Assembly (NCBI GenBank): GCA_022829145.1
Contig: CM040741.1
Span: 49,181,180 to 49,245,179, forward strand
From: Albula goreensis
Lineage: Eukaryota; Chordata; Actinopteri; Albuliformes; Albulidae
Direction: 5' to 3'
DNA length: 64,000 nt
Below the pieces are notes generated by a model that had not been told where the DNA came from, searched no databases, and saw only the letters and a list, made by a program, of their open reading frames with translations. Positions 24,081 to 35,789 of this stretch are shown here, in pieces (position 1 is the first letter of the stretch; each line of letters opens with the position of its first letter). Both the position numbers and the translations under genes were made by a program.

Positions 24081-26745
24081 CTGACAGAGCAATATTTATA
24101 TTTACTATCATAATCATTATCAGTAACATTAAATTACATTGTGCATTTACTAAGCATCATACTGTTTGCATCATATAATATGGTATAGCATATTCCCCAT
24201 TAGACTGCAGTGAGCTGGTGGCTTTATATCAACATTTCCCCCTTTTCTAGTTTCTTCTGCTGATCTTTTAAAATCTAAAGATAAACAGTTAGACAGGACT
24301 GTGTAGATGGTACAAGCTGACAGAGGAGGCTTACATGTGTTTGGGGGCATAACAAGCTCTTTGGCCATGTTGGAGTGGGGGGAGCAGGACCCTGGGGAGG
24401 TGGGGGTCAGGCTGGACATGGAACTGCTCCTTTGGTATGGGAACGAGGATGAGGAATCCTGAAAAAAAGGAGTGACACACATGCAGAGTCAGAGACAGTG
24501 CTGTGTCAGTTCATTTTTTAGCTGGTGTGGTTTACTTTGAACTTGGCTCTTTTCACCACCATTCAACATAATCAGGCTTGACTAAAACTCTGCATTATCT
24601 TACATCACACAGCCGGCATGGTATAAAAGCTGCAATGAGCCATGAAGGGAGAGATTATTCTACAGACCAAAACCTCTTCCGTCCTGGTCACGGTGATGGC
24701 TGGTAAGACACAATTCTGAATCAGTCACATCTTTCGTGCATTCTGGTTCACTGACAAGACCACGCATTAGGCAGCCAAACAACTTTGGGCAAGGTTCCTA
24801 TAGTGCATAGGGTCATCTATCTACACCTGGGATGTATCTAATAGAGTAGGGGTGGGGGAAGGGCACTTACCTCAGTTTTGGGGGTCATCTCTGTTGGTGA
24901 CCAGGGACGCAGCTGGGCACTACACAGCCAGGAAGTAGAGACATAAAGAGGGGAACTTTCAGTTGTTTGCATTTTCCTTTCACAGGGTCATTAACAACTT
25001 CATCCAGTATAGTCATGTCACTGTCCCTGCCTCTCCTAATATGCATACTCCTCATACAGTACTATACACTCCTTCCACTCCTCTTTCAAGACTTTATCAG
25101 TATTTATCTCTACCACATACAAAATACCATATTTTTACCCATGGATTATGAGATGTCTTCAGTGTAGTGTACAAGGACACACCTCATGCTGAGGGCAGCC
25201 CTTTGGAACCTAATCCTAGATCAGTTAGCCCTAGTCACTGACTCTGGATCAGTTACCTCTCATTGCTGGAGGGTGTGGATGTGTTTGATTTCTGTTCTGG
25301 GCTGACAAGTGGGTCTGGTGAAGAAGGGGCAGACCATGGGGAGGTGGGACTGTGGGCTGGGCTCTCACTGCAGTTCTGCTTTCCCTCTAGATCTGGGTGA
25401 AATGACCACTGCAGCACCAGAACAATACATCATCACCATGACACCTTGTTTTGAAGAAAGTTTTCATACACTCTGCTTAAGGTTGTCCGTCTTGTTGTCA
25501 TTTTGACACATTGGAAGTGTGAACAACTTCCCAATTATGTCATGCATGATTTGTGAAGCACTCTCTTATTTGTACATTTTGCATTGAAACTTTGCCTCTG
25601 TCATTCAGTCACAGACATTTTTGTCATAAAACTGCTGCACAGACTAAAGCAAAAAAATGGTAAACTCGCCTGGATGTGGCCAGTGAGTCTCCTGGGAGCT
25701 TTCAACCTGCCCGTCTGTTCTAGCTTGCTGAGGGGAAATGGCATAGAATGGGAATCATTCCACTGTACAACTCATTAGGAGTCCCTATCCCCCCACATGC
25801 ACACATATGCATGCACACAAATACACATGCACACACCCAAAGTTCAAAACACTGTGTGCACTCTTTTCAAAAAAAGTAAAACACAATGTTGCTAATATAC
25901 TGCAGTTAAGACAAAAAAACCCACAAGTCTCTTACAGGACTTCTACTTTTTGTAGTCTGATATTAAAGATTGTAATTAAATAATCCACCATGCAGTGGTT
26001 ATAAGCAAGCATTTGGTTACCCAGGCTTTAAACAAGGTTTCCAGCCATCTTAGTGGTGACACAATGAATTGATAATCTACATGATTTGTATCATCCACAT
26101 TCGTCATTAGTTTTATTACACAACAGCACAGCAAACTCAGTGGCTCTCCAGCAGGGTGAACAGGCCCTACATGAGTGTATGTATAACAGAGCAGGGATAT
26201 TGATGGCAAGTGTCAGCGTCCCACACAGTGCACCCATCATCATTTGATCCATGGTGACTGTGCCCACCGTTCCACCAGAAGTTGCAGCTGCATGCAGGAG
26301 TTCCTGATTTTGTTCTGTGCCTCCATGTTTAGCATGGCCGCTGAACTCTCCCCATTGATCTTCAGTATGACATCATTCACCCGTAAATCAGCCAAATCCG
26401 CCTTCCCACCCACCAGCACCTGGGGTTACACAGAGGGGTGTTATTTTTTTAATGAATCAATCAGCTTCCTGTATGCCTTCTGTAGTTCTTCTGTGGCTCA
26501 CTGATGCACTTGTTTCTCTCTCTTAAATATGCATGCACACAAAGATAAGAGATACAAATGAATTTGGTAACAAATTAGAAATATGAATTCAGCATGAAGC
26601 TGGTATTGAGATGTTCATTATGGTTGGTTGAAGGAATCAAGATTGCTATTACCTTGGAAACAATTATTGGTCTTCTGAAGTCCTTCCCTCCAGAGAGTCT
26701 AAAGCCCCAGGGTGGTGGGCCAATCAGGTTCAATGTCAGTGCCAT
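23106..26745 (-). CDS. pdlim2: PDZ and LIM domain protein 2 (Mystique/SLIM)
   Basis: ALP-family scaffold that binds alpha-actinin/actin and, in mammals, promotes ubiquitination of STAT and NF-kB proteins. Exons on the minus strand: 26745-26653 and 26419-26268 (PDZ), 25727-25670 (linker; possible GC donor), 25375-25257, 24919-24871, 24458-24335, 24080-23941, 23709-23598 and 23292-23106. The start MALTLNLIGPPPWGFRLSGG matches human PDLIM2 MALTVDVAGPAPWGFRITGG. The linker keeps SSEVYKMIQGNS...SNTFRLLQEAMEAQE. The single LIM domain ends in FWVGDDVFCQRHARER, as in the human protein. Phases fit at all junctions except 24335 to 24080 (phase 1 against phase 2), so a small exon may be missing there or one boundary is wrong. 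A strong acceptor (TCTTCCTCCCTATAG) at 26795 implies an untranslated upstream exon. Confidence 0.88.
23324..23361. repeat. (CA)n repeat next to the last pdlim2 exon
   Basis: CA array with two GCAC interruptions. It starts about 32 bp upstream (minus-strand sense) of the acceptor of the last coding exon, so it forms a TG-rich tract close to the splice site. Confidence 0.95.
24335..25727 (-). CDS. pdlim2: pdlim2 linker exons
   Basis: Four short exons encode a Ser/Pro-rich disordered linker. 25727-25670 (KLEQTGRLKAPRRLTGHIQ) ends at CAG|GCGAGT, a possible GC donor. 25375-25257 gives SPTSPWSAPSSPDPLVSP. 24919-24871 gives AQLRPWSPTEMTPKTE. 24458-24335 gives SSSMSSLTPTSPGS and ends MPPNT (ACAT|GTAAGC). 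The first of these is the least certain; it is supported by a good acceptor (CATTTCCCCTCAG) and by the phases it restores. Confidence 0.68.
26268..26745 (-). CDS. pdlim2: pdlim2 PDZ domain (two exons)
   Basis: Exon 26745-26653 encodes 31 residues ending IIVSK (phase 0, AAG|GTAATA). Exon 26419-26268 continues VLVGGKADLADLRVNDVILK and NGESSAAMLNMEAQNKIRNS. The carboxylate-binding loop PPWGF and the NDVILKINGE strand/helix of PDZ domains are intact. Confidence 0.92.
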
Positions 26746-28615
26746 GACCTGATCACAAGCCACCACCCACCACCTCTATTCTAAGGCTTTTTACCTATAG
26801 GGAGGAAGACAGAAACATGTGCAGGGCCTGAGACATGTTGGGTGAATCTAAAAATGTGTCCAATACACTTTTCTTTCCCCTCAAGTCAATAGGGATTTTT
26901 ATGAAGTATAAATCTGACGGCTATTTCGAAAAACCAAGTATCAACCATGGAATAGAAAACTAGAGCAAGGACACGCAAAACACACTTGATCAGTGTCAAA
27001 TTAATAACCAATGAAAGATGACATATGTATAGTCAGCACATAAATGCCATGCTTGATGAAAAGGCTCTTGGAGAACACTTGGCTGGAAGCCTGCAACATT
27101 GCCAGCTTGTCCAGAGGAACTAATAAAGTATCTAACTAACCCCTAGCTCTCCAATCATGTGTTACTGTTTTGGTTCTGAGCACCCTCAAATATGGGGTTG
27201 TTTCCACCATGAACACACAAACTGAGGAGCTAGAGGCTAGCAGAGTTTCAACCATCAGATTCAAGTTCAACAGTTCTTTTACAGTTCCTTGCCAGGTGAG
27301 ACCACCTGCCCACTCAACCCTTACTGACAACTTGTGGTCAAAAGTTATGTCTTGGAACTTTCCTGCGACACTGTTTACTTGAGGTCTAAACTGGCATCTT
27401 CACAGGTAACCACAACAAACTGGACCGTAATGAATCAGAAAACTTTGACAAATGTGACTGACTGAAAAAAAGGTTTTGTTGAAGCAAAATTACTTCATCT
27501 GTTCTACATCTTCCTTAAAGTAAAAAAATAAATAAATAAATGACAAAGACCAGTGGACAGAACCATGAGAATTTTAAAGCTTAACTGATTCAAAGAAGCA
27601 TGGCAATTCTTCATGGAATTCGTACTGCAGCACTGATGTGTCTGAATTTTGTGTGCCAGTGGCATACAAATTGTTGAGGGTAAGTACTACGTCACACAGA
27701 TACCCGTGTTTAAGCTCAGAAAGCAGCTGCTGGGAAGTGTACCATTGATACATGTGAGTCAGTGTTCAGTGTCTGCTGTGGAGCTAAGATAAGATGATGG
27801 GGGACACTCCACCCACTAACATCTGTACATGCACACCGCAGAGCACTAAGTTTACTGGGCCAGCTTTTTTTTCCACTATTCAAGTTTATGAAGAGGCTGA
27901 TTCTGGATCAGCTGCTGGAGTGTCAGAAGTACACCAGGTCCTGTACATGAATGACATAGCATTCCCATTTGCTAAGCCTGATTTACATGCAAACAAGGAT
28001 ACTAGCTTTGTGACCTCAGGGTTGCAGAGAGCAGTTTCTGATCCTAGATAAAACACTGTCCTTCTCACTACAATAGGAATTACAGAATCTGAAACAGCCA
28101 ATGTGTGTCACATGGAGCCAAGAGGATAAGATGCATGTGTAGATGTTCTGATGGCTCAAGGAATGATAGTCAATCACCATTTACAATACTAAAAACTGTG
28201 AAAAAACTGTGACCCGGACCACCTTGCTTTTTGACAAACAAAATCTTCATCACTACTTACTAAGGTTCTCACATGCAAAGTTGTCCCTCAGGGACATAGA
28301 ACAGAGCAGTAAATGGCAGCAGTTTACCTGGATCTCACCTGGGTAATGTATTGAAATGGCCCTGACCAGGTATTTTGACTATGTAAAAGCTAAGAAGCTG
28401 TCTATGTAAAAGCCAAAAAGCTGGCTGCCTTTAAATGAATAAAGTAAACATCTAATTACTCTTACCACGCATCAACATTATTTTAAACACCAGTTTTTCA
28501 ACAACAAAAATGTGATGAGTGCTTACATATGCCTGAGGATACCTTCTCTTATTTGAATTAAGAATTACTTTCCTAATGATCCTTTCAGAGTTTGGCAAAT
28601 TCCATCGTACATAAA

Positions 28616-28711
28616 GACAAACTCCAGCTTTTATGTAAATAAAAGAACATTTAATATAGCTAAAAACAAACTCCAGCTTATCTGTAAATGAAAGGACATT
28701 GAATAATAACT
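28616..28711. repeat. Local tandem duplication, about 51-bp unit, two copies
   Basis: Copy 1 starts GACAAACTCCAGCTTTTATG and runs to about 28661. Copy 2 starts AACAAACTCCAGCTTATCTG at about 28667. Both continue TAAAT(A/G)AAAG(A/G)ACATT(T/G)AATA. They differ at several positions. Confidence 0.75.
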
Positions 28712-29239
28712 GGAATAACACACTTCTCTTGATAAATCCTTTTTCAAAATTAAATATTTCTTCAAATAATGTATTAGCAGATAACAGAAATTCATTTTAA
28801 GAATAAGTGACTTGCTCATCAACTAGGCAACTAGCCCTATTCTAACTAAACGTGTTCACTTATTTAATGACTTATTCACTCAACTGGAAGCATGTGATTG
28901 GGTAAAAAAGTAATTCTAGTCAAAATGTTTTGCTATAACCATGGATTTAATACTGTTAATTAAAATTAAAATATTCAGACGAAATGAGTTGCGGACGTAT
29001 TCTGGGTGCAACACATTTCCCTATATCATATTTGAACAAAACATTTATTTTTGCGTAAAATAGGCTACAGAGTAACTATCTCTCGAGTTTAGCCAACATT
29101 TTCAGTGCTTTTCATTATATCAATCACTGCGTCGCTTCCACTATGACTAAAGTCAGGCAATAAAAACATATACACAACTAAGCAATTAAAACACATCACT
29201 AATACAAAAAATTGTCCCAGGAAAGACTTGATCTGTGCC

Positions 29240-29480
29240 TTTCTTTTTCAACATTCCTACCGATTCCTACCGAGTACCGATATTCATATTGCTACGTCTG
29301 CGAAATACAGAAAATAAATTGAAATATTTACCAGACTCTCCGTTTTTAGTCGTGGAGAAACGACGTGTATCAGACTCGTCGACCTGCCGATGCTGCTTTC
29401 ACACCTGTAGCTGTCCTAAGTGCGAACTACAGGGAATGACCCAGGACACGACAAGAGAGCGTGACGCAAGTCCTAACGTG
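29240..29480 (-). promoter_or_regulatory. CpG-enriched patch, candidate pdlim2 promoter or first exon
   Basis: CpG-dense sequence (ACGACGTGTATC, CTCGTCGACCTGCCG, GACACGACAAGAGAGCGTGACGC) stands out from CpG-poor flanks. It lies about 2.5 kb upstream of the pdlim2 translated exon, which has a 3' splice site before its ATG, so an untranslated first exon is expected. A plus-strand open frame across it has no recognisable domain and ends in a lysine run. I treat it as chance. Confidence 0.35.
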
Positions 29481-30224
29481 AGAGAGATAACTGCTGTATT
29501 TTTAGCTTTCCCTTCCAAAGATGTTGTCAAAAACACGCAGCTGGATGAGGACTTCTTGTGCTTTGTTGGTTATGTTGACCATGTTGGTGTTGGTATTGTG
29601 TTGCTAATTGCTTACTTTCAATTTGTGATTACCCAGAATGAGATCATATGCAACGCTTTAAAAAAGAAAAAGAAACTACACTTGTATTAGGATTAATGCT
29701 CAGATTCCTAAAGGCCGATCGGTGAAAAACATATAAAAAAGACAGTGAAAAGATGTAGCTTGAGTTATTTCCAGTGCTCAGCTTGCAGATAGTTATGCTG
29801 TTTATTTGTATATTCAAATACGAAATAAGTCAGCTGACCACCTTAATAAATTTGAAGACACATCATACAAAATGGTGAAAATATTTATTTGGTCAAGAAT
29901 TAATCAAGTATTTACAACTCATTTGATAATATTTACAGCATGTACAATATTTTACACAGTAAAAAGTTTCCATTTGTTACATCTGTTTTTGCATTTAGTT
30001 TGTGTTTGACTATTAACAACATGTATACATACATTTACACAATTGTTTTGCCCCAAAACAAGCAGCAGTTAAAAGTATCTGGACTCGCTCTTAGTCCAGG
30101 CATGTTGAGACAAATGGCTCCCTCATACTGCAGTAGTGTATGCTTCACAGATAGACTGACTGCATCTTTTTAGGGGCTCATGTCTGCTTGATAGTTTGAA
30201 CAAACACCTTTTCCGACTGAAATA

Positions 30225-30345
30225 CAGCCTGTGGCTTCCTGAACCAATTTGTGCTGAGTGGCTTGATTAAGAGCATAGCAGTTAGTGCCCATACTGGCAT
30301 TTGAACCCAGAACCTACTGGAAATAAACTCCAAAAACACTGGAAT
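30225..30345 (-). mobile_element. Possible tRNA-SINE fragment
   Basis: On the minus strand a B-box-like GGGTTCAAATGCC is followed by CTCTTAATCAAGCCACTCAG and CACAAATTG, similar in order to the fish SINE body (CCTTGAGCAAGGCACTTAACCCCAAATTG). It is heavily diverged and truncated. Confidence 0.5.
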
Positions 30346-30485
30346 GTACCTATAACATGTACTAAACCCTGTCATCACTTAACTTTCAACAACCACATAA
30401 GTACATCCCTAAACTGACATCCCCTTTAACGGATACACTCATGTAAGGTTTCTCATGAAAGGTGGCACTGATATAAAGGTGTACT

Positions 30486-30700
30486 TTAAGGGAACAGTGC
30501 TGAGAGCACTGTTGTTTCTACTCCTCTTGCTCCTTCAGCTCCATCCTGGAGTGGTGTTATTGGGAAGCGGCACAGTGGGCATCTACCAAAGTCCCTCATC
30601 ACTCTATGGGCACAGTGCTGACAGAGGCACCGGTGGCCGCAGGACAGTACCTCAGTGGCGATCTCTGAGAGGCAGACAGAGCAGTCCTCTGGGTACGAGC
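30486..30700 (-). CDS. neurl3: neurl3 exon 4: C3HC4 RING finger
   Basis: Acceptor TTGTTTGTCCAG. The product opens SYPEDCSVCLSEIATEVL and continues SCGHRCLCQHCAHRV and GRCPLCRFPI, with all eight zinc ligands of a C3HC4 RING. It ends VLSALFP-stop at 30486. Confidence 0.93.
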
Positions 30701-32995
30701 CTGGACAAACAAGCACAGTGACACAGTTACATTACTACTATACTATATAGTAACTATACTACTATAGTTACAACACTACTACTACAACAATAATAATAAT
30801 AATAATAATAATAACATGACAACAGGCCATATTATTATTTGCCATAGTATGCCATATTATTTTACAGAATAACAAAGCATGTTTGCTTACTGTAATTAAT
30901 TTTACAGTCATTCAAATATGATTGATTCAAATGTGAGGTAATAGGTTTGATTAAATTTGATATTGTTCATTGTGTGACTAACCTGCAGGCGGTGCGGTCG
31001 GTCTGTTCTCAAAAGCATTGTGATTGTGACGTGGATGGCAGCGTCTGCCTTCGGAAATACATAGGCAGCTATCACCAGGGGACACTGGGGGTGGGGGCAA
31101 GGTTGGGCAGGACCTTCTGATTGAAAATGAATTCCCAACCTTTTTCCTAGATCCTGTGAAAAAGCATGAAAAACAGATACAGTTAAAATTTGTATGTGTG
31201 AAAAAAGATAAATTACCATAGTTGTATTTGCACACATGACTACAAGTACAACTTTACAACCACGGGAGAGAGAAAGCGAAAGAGTAGCGAGTAGAAGCAT
31301 GGCTGACTCTCGCACAGCAATAAATACTGATAAGAGCGCTGCTTGAAGCCAGTAATGCAGGCAGATAACTACTTCCTCACGGTGAATAAATAAACAATAA
31401 AATATCAACTCTAACCAGACCCTCCACCAGAGGCTTGACGACGCACCCAGTAAAAGCACAGCACGTGTCTGTCCGTACACATCGATCATGGCCCACAATT
31501 TCTTTTTGACTTCCACGCCCGTCAGCAGCTTGTAGCGCATTCCGTTGGGCCCCATGACAGACACTGTTCCCTTGCTGTCCACCCAGAACTGCAGCTCTGA
31601 GCCCAGTGTGGTCAGCGTCTGTGGGACAGGAGCTGCCCAGTACCCAGGCCTGTCGGTGAGGGTCGGGATCGCTACAGAGGCAGGGGTGTCCATGAGCGAG
31701 GGTTGGACGCTGGTGAATCCCACCCGTAGTGCTCCCTCCCAGTGCTGGTCACAACGCTCAACCCGTAGGCATACCCTCTCCTTCACGCTCACTGGGCGGT
31801 TAATGAAAGCCACACCATTCTGGAATGTTTTCCGTGCCCTCTCTGCCAGTCTGGCCCCCATACTCAGAGAGAGCTGGGTCCCCACAGCCCCTGTGAGAAA
31901 AGTTAGGGGCCCCAAACAGTATTTACCACATCTGTGGGGGAGTAGGGGGGGCTCTGGAAGAAACCACAAAATGAAGAATATTACCATTAGAGCTCTCTTT
32001 GTTATAGCTTGGGCAACACTTACGTTTATACTCCGTCTCATAAATGATAACATTTACTGCCTTGATATTGATATCAAGGATCACAACAGTGTTTGGCTCT
32101 GTCAGGATGTGAAGAGCATAACCTTATGTTAAAATTCAAATATTATATTAGCAAAACACTGGAATTGAATATTTGTATGCACAAACAGGTACTATCGTTT
32201 TCCTGTCTCCCCAAATGATTCTGTAAAGGTCAGAATTAGTAGTAGTACTGTGTTAATACCCTCATAATTACCAACTACTTCTACATACTATGACTCATTA
32301 CAGAACCACTCCTTGTTTCTTTGATTGTCCGCCAGAATAAAAACAAGCTTCACGTGTATTTATTGGGTTTTATGTTTGTTGTTGTAATATTTAATTTCAC
32401 TTTCATTAAAGTCATAAATACAAAGTCATTACCATTACATTTATCATGAAACAAGAAAGGATTTATGAAAAAACTCCTCTTATTTTCTGTATGTTTTGTA
32501 TCTTCCTCAATACTGTATTTGCCTGTATGTACAAAAACTGTAAAATATATGTATGATTATTTGTAAAGCAACAAATGCAGGCTCACATCCATTCATTAGC
32601 ACAAATGTGAAGGCAATCAAATTTAAACAACCCCAAAGATGCACTGAGCATAAATCATATTATTATCCAAATAATTCTTAGACAAAGGGTGCCAATAATG
32701 CTGACATCCATCTTTTGCACAGTCCATTAGCTCATATTCAGCAAGGGTTCCAATAATTCTGGAGTTGACCATGAAAGGCACATCGGATGCACATAATTGT
32801 ATATTGTTAATTGCGTTTATGGTACATTTTAAAATAGTGCAGCATGTATGCATTGAGAGATGTTGATAAGAATTGGAATTCATATACGCTATTTAATGGT
32901 ATAAAATGGTATGACCTATTTACAGGTTGTTTTTAATTTTCATATTTTTCAGCGATATGACACTACTCACCACCGGGCTCAGTTGTTTGTTTCAT
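30486..32995 (-). CDS. neurl3: Neuralized E3 ubiquitin ligase 3 (LINCR-like)
   Basis: E3 ligase with one NHR substrate-binding domain and a C-terminal RING. Exons on the minus strand: 32995-32971 (MKQTTEPG), 31953-31447 (NHR), 31153-30983 (linker) and 30700-30486 (RING and stop). All junctions are phase 1 and the product is 305 residues (human NEURL3, 262). The NHR reads GARLAERARKTFQNGVAFIN...LRVGFTSVQPS...PGYWAAPVPQ...QFWVDSKGTVSV...KLWAMIDVYGQTRAVLLL, matching human NEURL3 segment by segment. The RING has CSVC, SCGHRCLCQHC and CPLC. One NHR plus RING separates it from NEURL1 (two NHRs). Mammalian NEURL3 is induced by inflammatory signals and limits some viruses; that role is not visible here. 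Confidence 0.88.
30788..30813. repeat. (AAT)n microsatellite
   Basis: Short AAT array in the intron between the linker and RING exons of neurl3. Confidence 0.9.
31447..31953 (-). CDS. neurl3: neurl3 exon 2: neuralized homology repeat
   Basis: 507-bp exon (acceptor GGTTTCTTCCAG; donor CTGG|GTGCGT). It begins EPPLLPHRCGKYCLGPLTFL and carries the whole NHR. The frame remains open past the donor through the 293-bp intron. Confidence 0.92.
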
Positions 32996-33165
32996 CCTCT
33001 TCAGTTGTTTCCAGTGGTCCAGTGCATGCAAATCAAAAAGTTATAAAGCTTCAAGTGAACAGGAAGGAATATGTTGTGTGTCTATGGTGAACTGTAGAAC
33101 AGCCTGGTGTGTATCTGATGAACAAATGAACAGTAGGACTGTACTGAAACATCAGGTTTTCTGTG

Positions 33166-33173
33166 TTTAAATA
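33166..33173 (-). promoter_or_regulatory. TATA-like element upstream of neurl3
   Basis: Minus-strand TATTTAAA about 170 bp upstream of the neurl3 start codon. A start site about 30 bp downstream would give a 5' UTR of about 140 nt. It is a weak match to the consensus. Confidence 0.35.
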
Positions 33174-34419
33174 CGGTGCACATTCAGCTGGCTTAAACAG
33201 TAACTATCATATCTTGCAAGAAAAAAATGGGGGGGGGGCATAGGGAGAGAGAAGCAATGTAAACTCTGTTTTGGGTGTTTATGATTGTTTATTACTTGCT
33301 TATCATACTGTGAAAACTAAAAGCCATTCCTAAATTATCATTCCCTGGATTCACGTGTTTGTCAACAGTGAAGAAAATAATGGCAGTGGTTTCCTGTAAA
33401 CGCACCAGAGAGCCCAACAGGAATGGGTGTGTGGAGCTTGGTCACATGAATTGTTAATGTTTTTGTCTTGCATTTTCATTCTGATTCACATTTACTGCAA
33501 AATCCTTTTTTCACATATCCACACATTTTTCACCTGTCCACAAGGACCGCTATTCTGATGCCATTCAATCCGTTTCAATACACACTTATTTTTCAAACTA
33601 CATTGAATACACACATATGACTGGAGGAAACAATTTACTCAGTATTAGTTGAATGTAGACAATTAAAAAACAATACACCAAGCTTCAAGGTCACATCACC
33701 AAAAAATGAGCATGTAACCTTATTGAACTTGTTAGTATATTAAATTGTCATCAATTTCAACATTCCAAATTGATGCAGTTGAATGCCATCTTAAGACTGA
33801 TGCATTAGAATGCATTGATGCATTTTTAAACCCATACAAACAATCAATTTTTGGAAAAAAACTCTTTGGAACACATTCAGAAATAATCATGTGATGTATT
33901 TTGTCATCATCTCTTATGGCCGAGATTATTATTGCTGTTATGTTATGTTTCTATGCTTTCTCTTTCTGTCCTTTATCTACCAAAGGGCTAACAGTGTCCT
34001 TGAGTTTTTTAAGCTTTTTGCAGTACAGTTTTACTGCAAGGCATTTATTGTGTAATTTGCACAGCATATGAGCCAGTATTTTATCTGCATGGGTCACATT
34101 TATCTTTTATGTTTTTATATTCAGCTTCTATCAAAGTCATATCAATTTTCATTGTCATTATTGTTACCACAAGACTTCAAAGAAATAAAAAACAGAATTT
34201 TAGATGGGGCTCTGTCATCTTAAAACTCTATGCAGTAAACGCATGTTTTAAAAAGATGAAGATCTTCACTTGACGTTTTATTGTGGAACACTGACATTAA
34301 GCTTGTCTACTAAAGGTGCAAGTTCAGACAAACTATGGCAAGAATATGTATCATTTGCTCAGAGCTCTTCACTGTTGGATGCACAGCATGCGTATTGCTG
34401 TTCATTGCCTCGTTGTGGC

Positions 34420-35150
34420 GCAGTGGCAGGAGTGACCACTGAACCGGGTGGTGGATGGAAGAAAACACAAAAATTCTAACCAAAAAATGGCCAAAGGCTT
34501 TTTATTTATTCCTTTTTAGGGGAAAATGCAAACAACAAAATAAGACAATATTCAAAAACAGGTGTGCAAAAACAGCACAGCCACCTCAAAAGCTCAAAGT
34601 CCAAACCAAAAAGCACCCCTTCAGCCTCTCAGGTTGTACTTTTATAGAAACCTTAATTGAAGGCAGGAGCTCACAGCTGAATTGATTAGAAATCACTGGC
34701 AGATAAGCCTGCCTGTTAGTGAGCTCCGGTCAATTCTCCAGGCTGAGTGAGGAAACCAGGAGACTGACAGCAGTCCAAAGGAGAAGGGCACAGCAGCCTG
34801 CCCCTCCCTCCATCTCTCCCGGCGCCACATCCCCCCCCCCCCCCCCCCCAGCTTCAGACCATAGGGAGGAGGCGGCAAAACACTGGCACTGAGAGAGAGA
34901 ATTTAGGGTCTATCAGGCCCCACCCCCAGGGTCAAAGACCAGACAGGTCCTGGTGCCCATTAGGCCCCAAGGGGAGGCCCAGAAGCCCAGCCTGGTGCTG
35001 TTCCCAGGGCCCAGAGTCCTCATGCTGGCCCCGGGCAGCCCTTGCCCCAGGGCAGCACAGGCCATGGGGCAGCCCTGGTTAGGCCCACTGTATATGCGGA
35101 TGGTGGAAGGCAGGCTGAAAATTAAGGGGAAAAACGGGTAACAGGAGAGG
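34420..35150. repeat. GC-rich block with C19 homopolymer, probably an interspersed repeat
   Basis: The sequence changes abruptly from AT-rich to a block with C19 at 34831-34849, then runs such as GGCCCCAAGGGGAGGCCC and GGCCCCGGGCAGCCCTTGCC. The preceding 300 bp (lysine-codon-rich, then CTTAATTGAAGGCAGGAGCT) has the look of repeat DNA I associate with fish genomes, but I cannot name a family. No coding signal was found. Confidence 0.4.
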
Positions 35151-35789
35151 GAAGGGGAAAATGAGGGAGACAGAGCACTATGATATAATAATTTACAGAA
35201 TGATCTCTAAAGTAGAGGAGCACCAGCTAGAGGTAGTCAAAATGCCAGCCAGAATAGAATGGTCTCATTCTCTAACGTGATTCCAGAATTTGGACCCAGG
35301 AAATAATTTTCTCAATTTTTCAAGACACTTTTTCTGATGTAAAAATACGAGGTCACTAGAACGTATGCCTTACCAAGTGTCCTTCCATGAAATAAGAACT
35401 ATCAAAATGAACTCACAAGTATCCTCATTTTCACAAAGGTTCACTCATTTAGAACAGTTTTTCTCTACATGTCATGGCAATAGAGAAGACAAATAGAAAC
35501 TACATTAGTGTTGCATCTGCCATTAGACATTACCATATCAAGCTTTCAAACTTCAATATCATTCCATATCATTAATAAAATGATAGCTCATTTAAAAATG
35601 CTGTTAATAAGTATAGTTTCTGTACTTTATACTGGAAATAACAAGCACGGTATCATTTCAGGCTACATGGAAATGCAGTATGCCATGGCAATAAAATCTT
35701 GTGTTTGATGACTGAAAAAAGATCATGTATTTGTGAAGTAGTTGTCTGGTCAGACTAAGGGAGTCAGACTACTGATTCCCAATAACTGC

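Larger units (their letters stand above)
26795..30485. other. Upstream region of pdlim2 and downstream region of neurl3
   Basis: No coding gene was recognised. A strong 3' splice site at 26795 suggests that most of the first part is a 5' UTR intron of pdlim2. A local 51-bp duplication lies at 28616-28711, a CpG-enriched patch at 29240-29480 and a SINE-like piece at 30225-30345. Minus-strand polyadenylation signals (TTTATT on the plus strand) at 29884-29889 and 29801-29806 could end the neurl3 transcript. Confidence 0.55.

Noticed and set aside
24234..24274. Micro-exon in pdlim2 with a strong acceptor
   Set aside because: The donor (AAAT|GTTGAT) is weak and its 41-bp length does not restore the reading phase.
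29235..29690. 151-codon plus-strand open frame with several cysteines and a hydrophobic stretch
   Set aside because: No family resemblance, ends in a lysine run from an A-rich tract. The CpG-rich sequence below it is better explained as a promoter.
30908..32053. Single 381-codon open frame as the neurl3 protein
   Set aside because: It reads through an intron with good GT-AG borders and loses the RING. The spliced model gives a normal NHR-RING protein.
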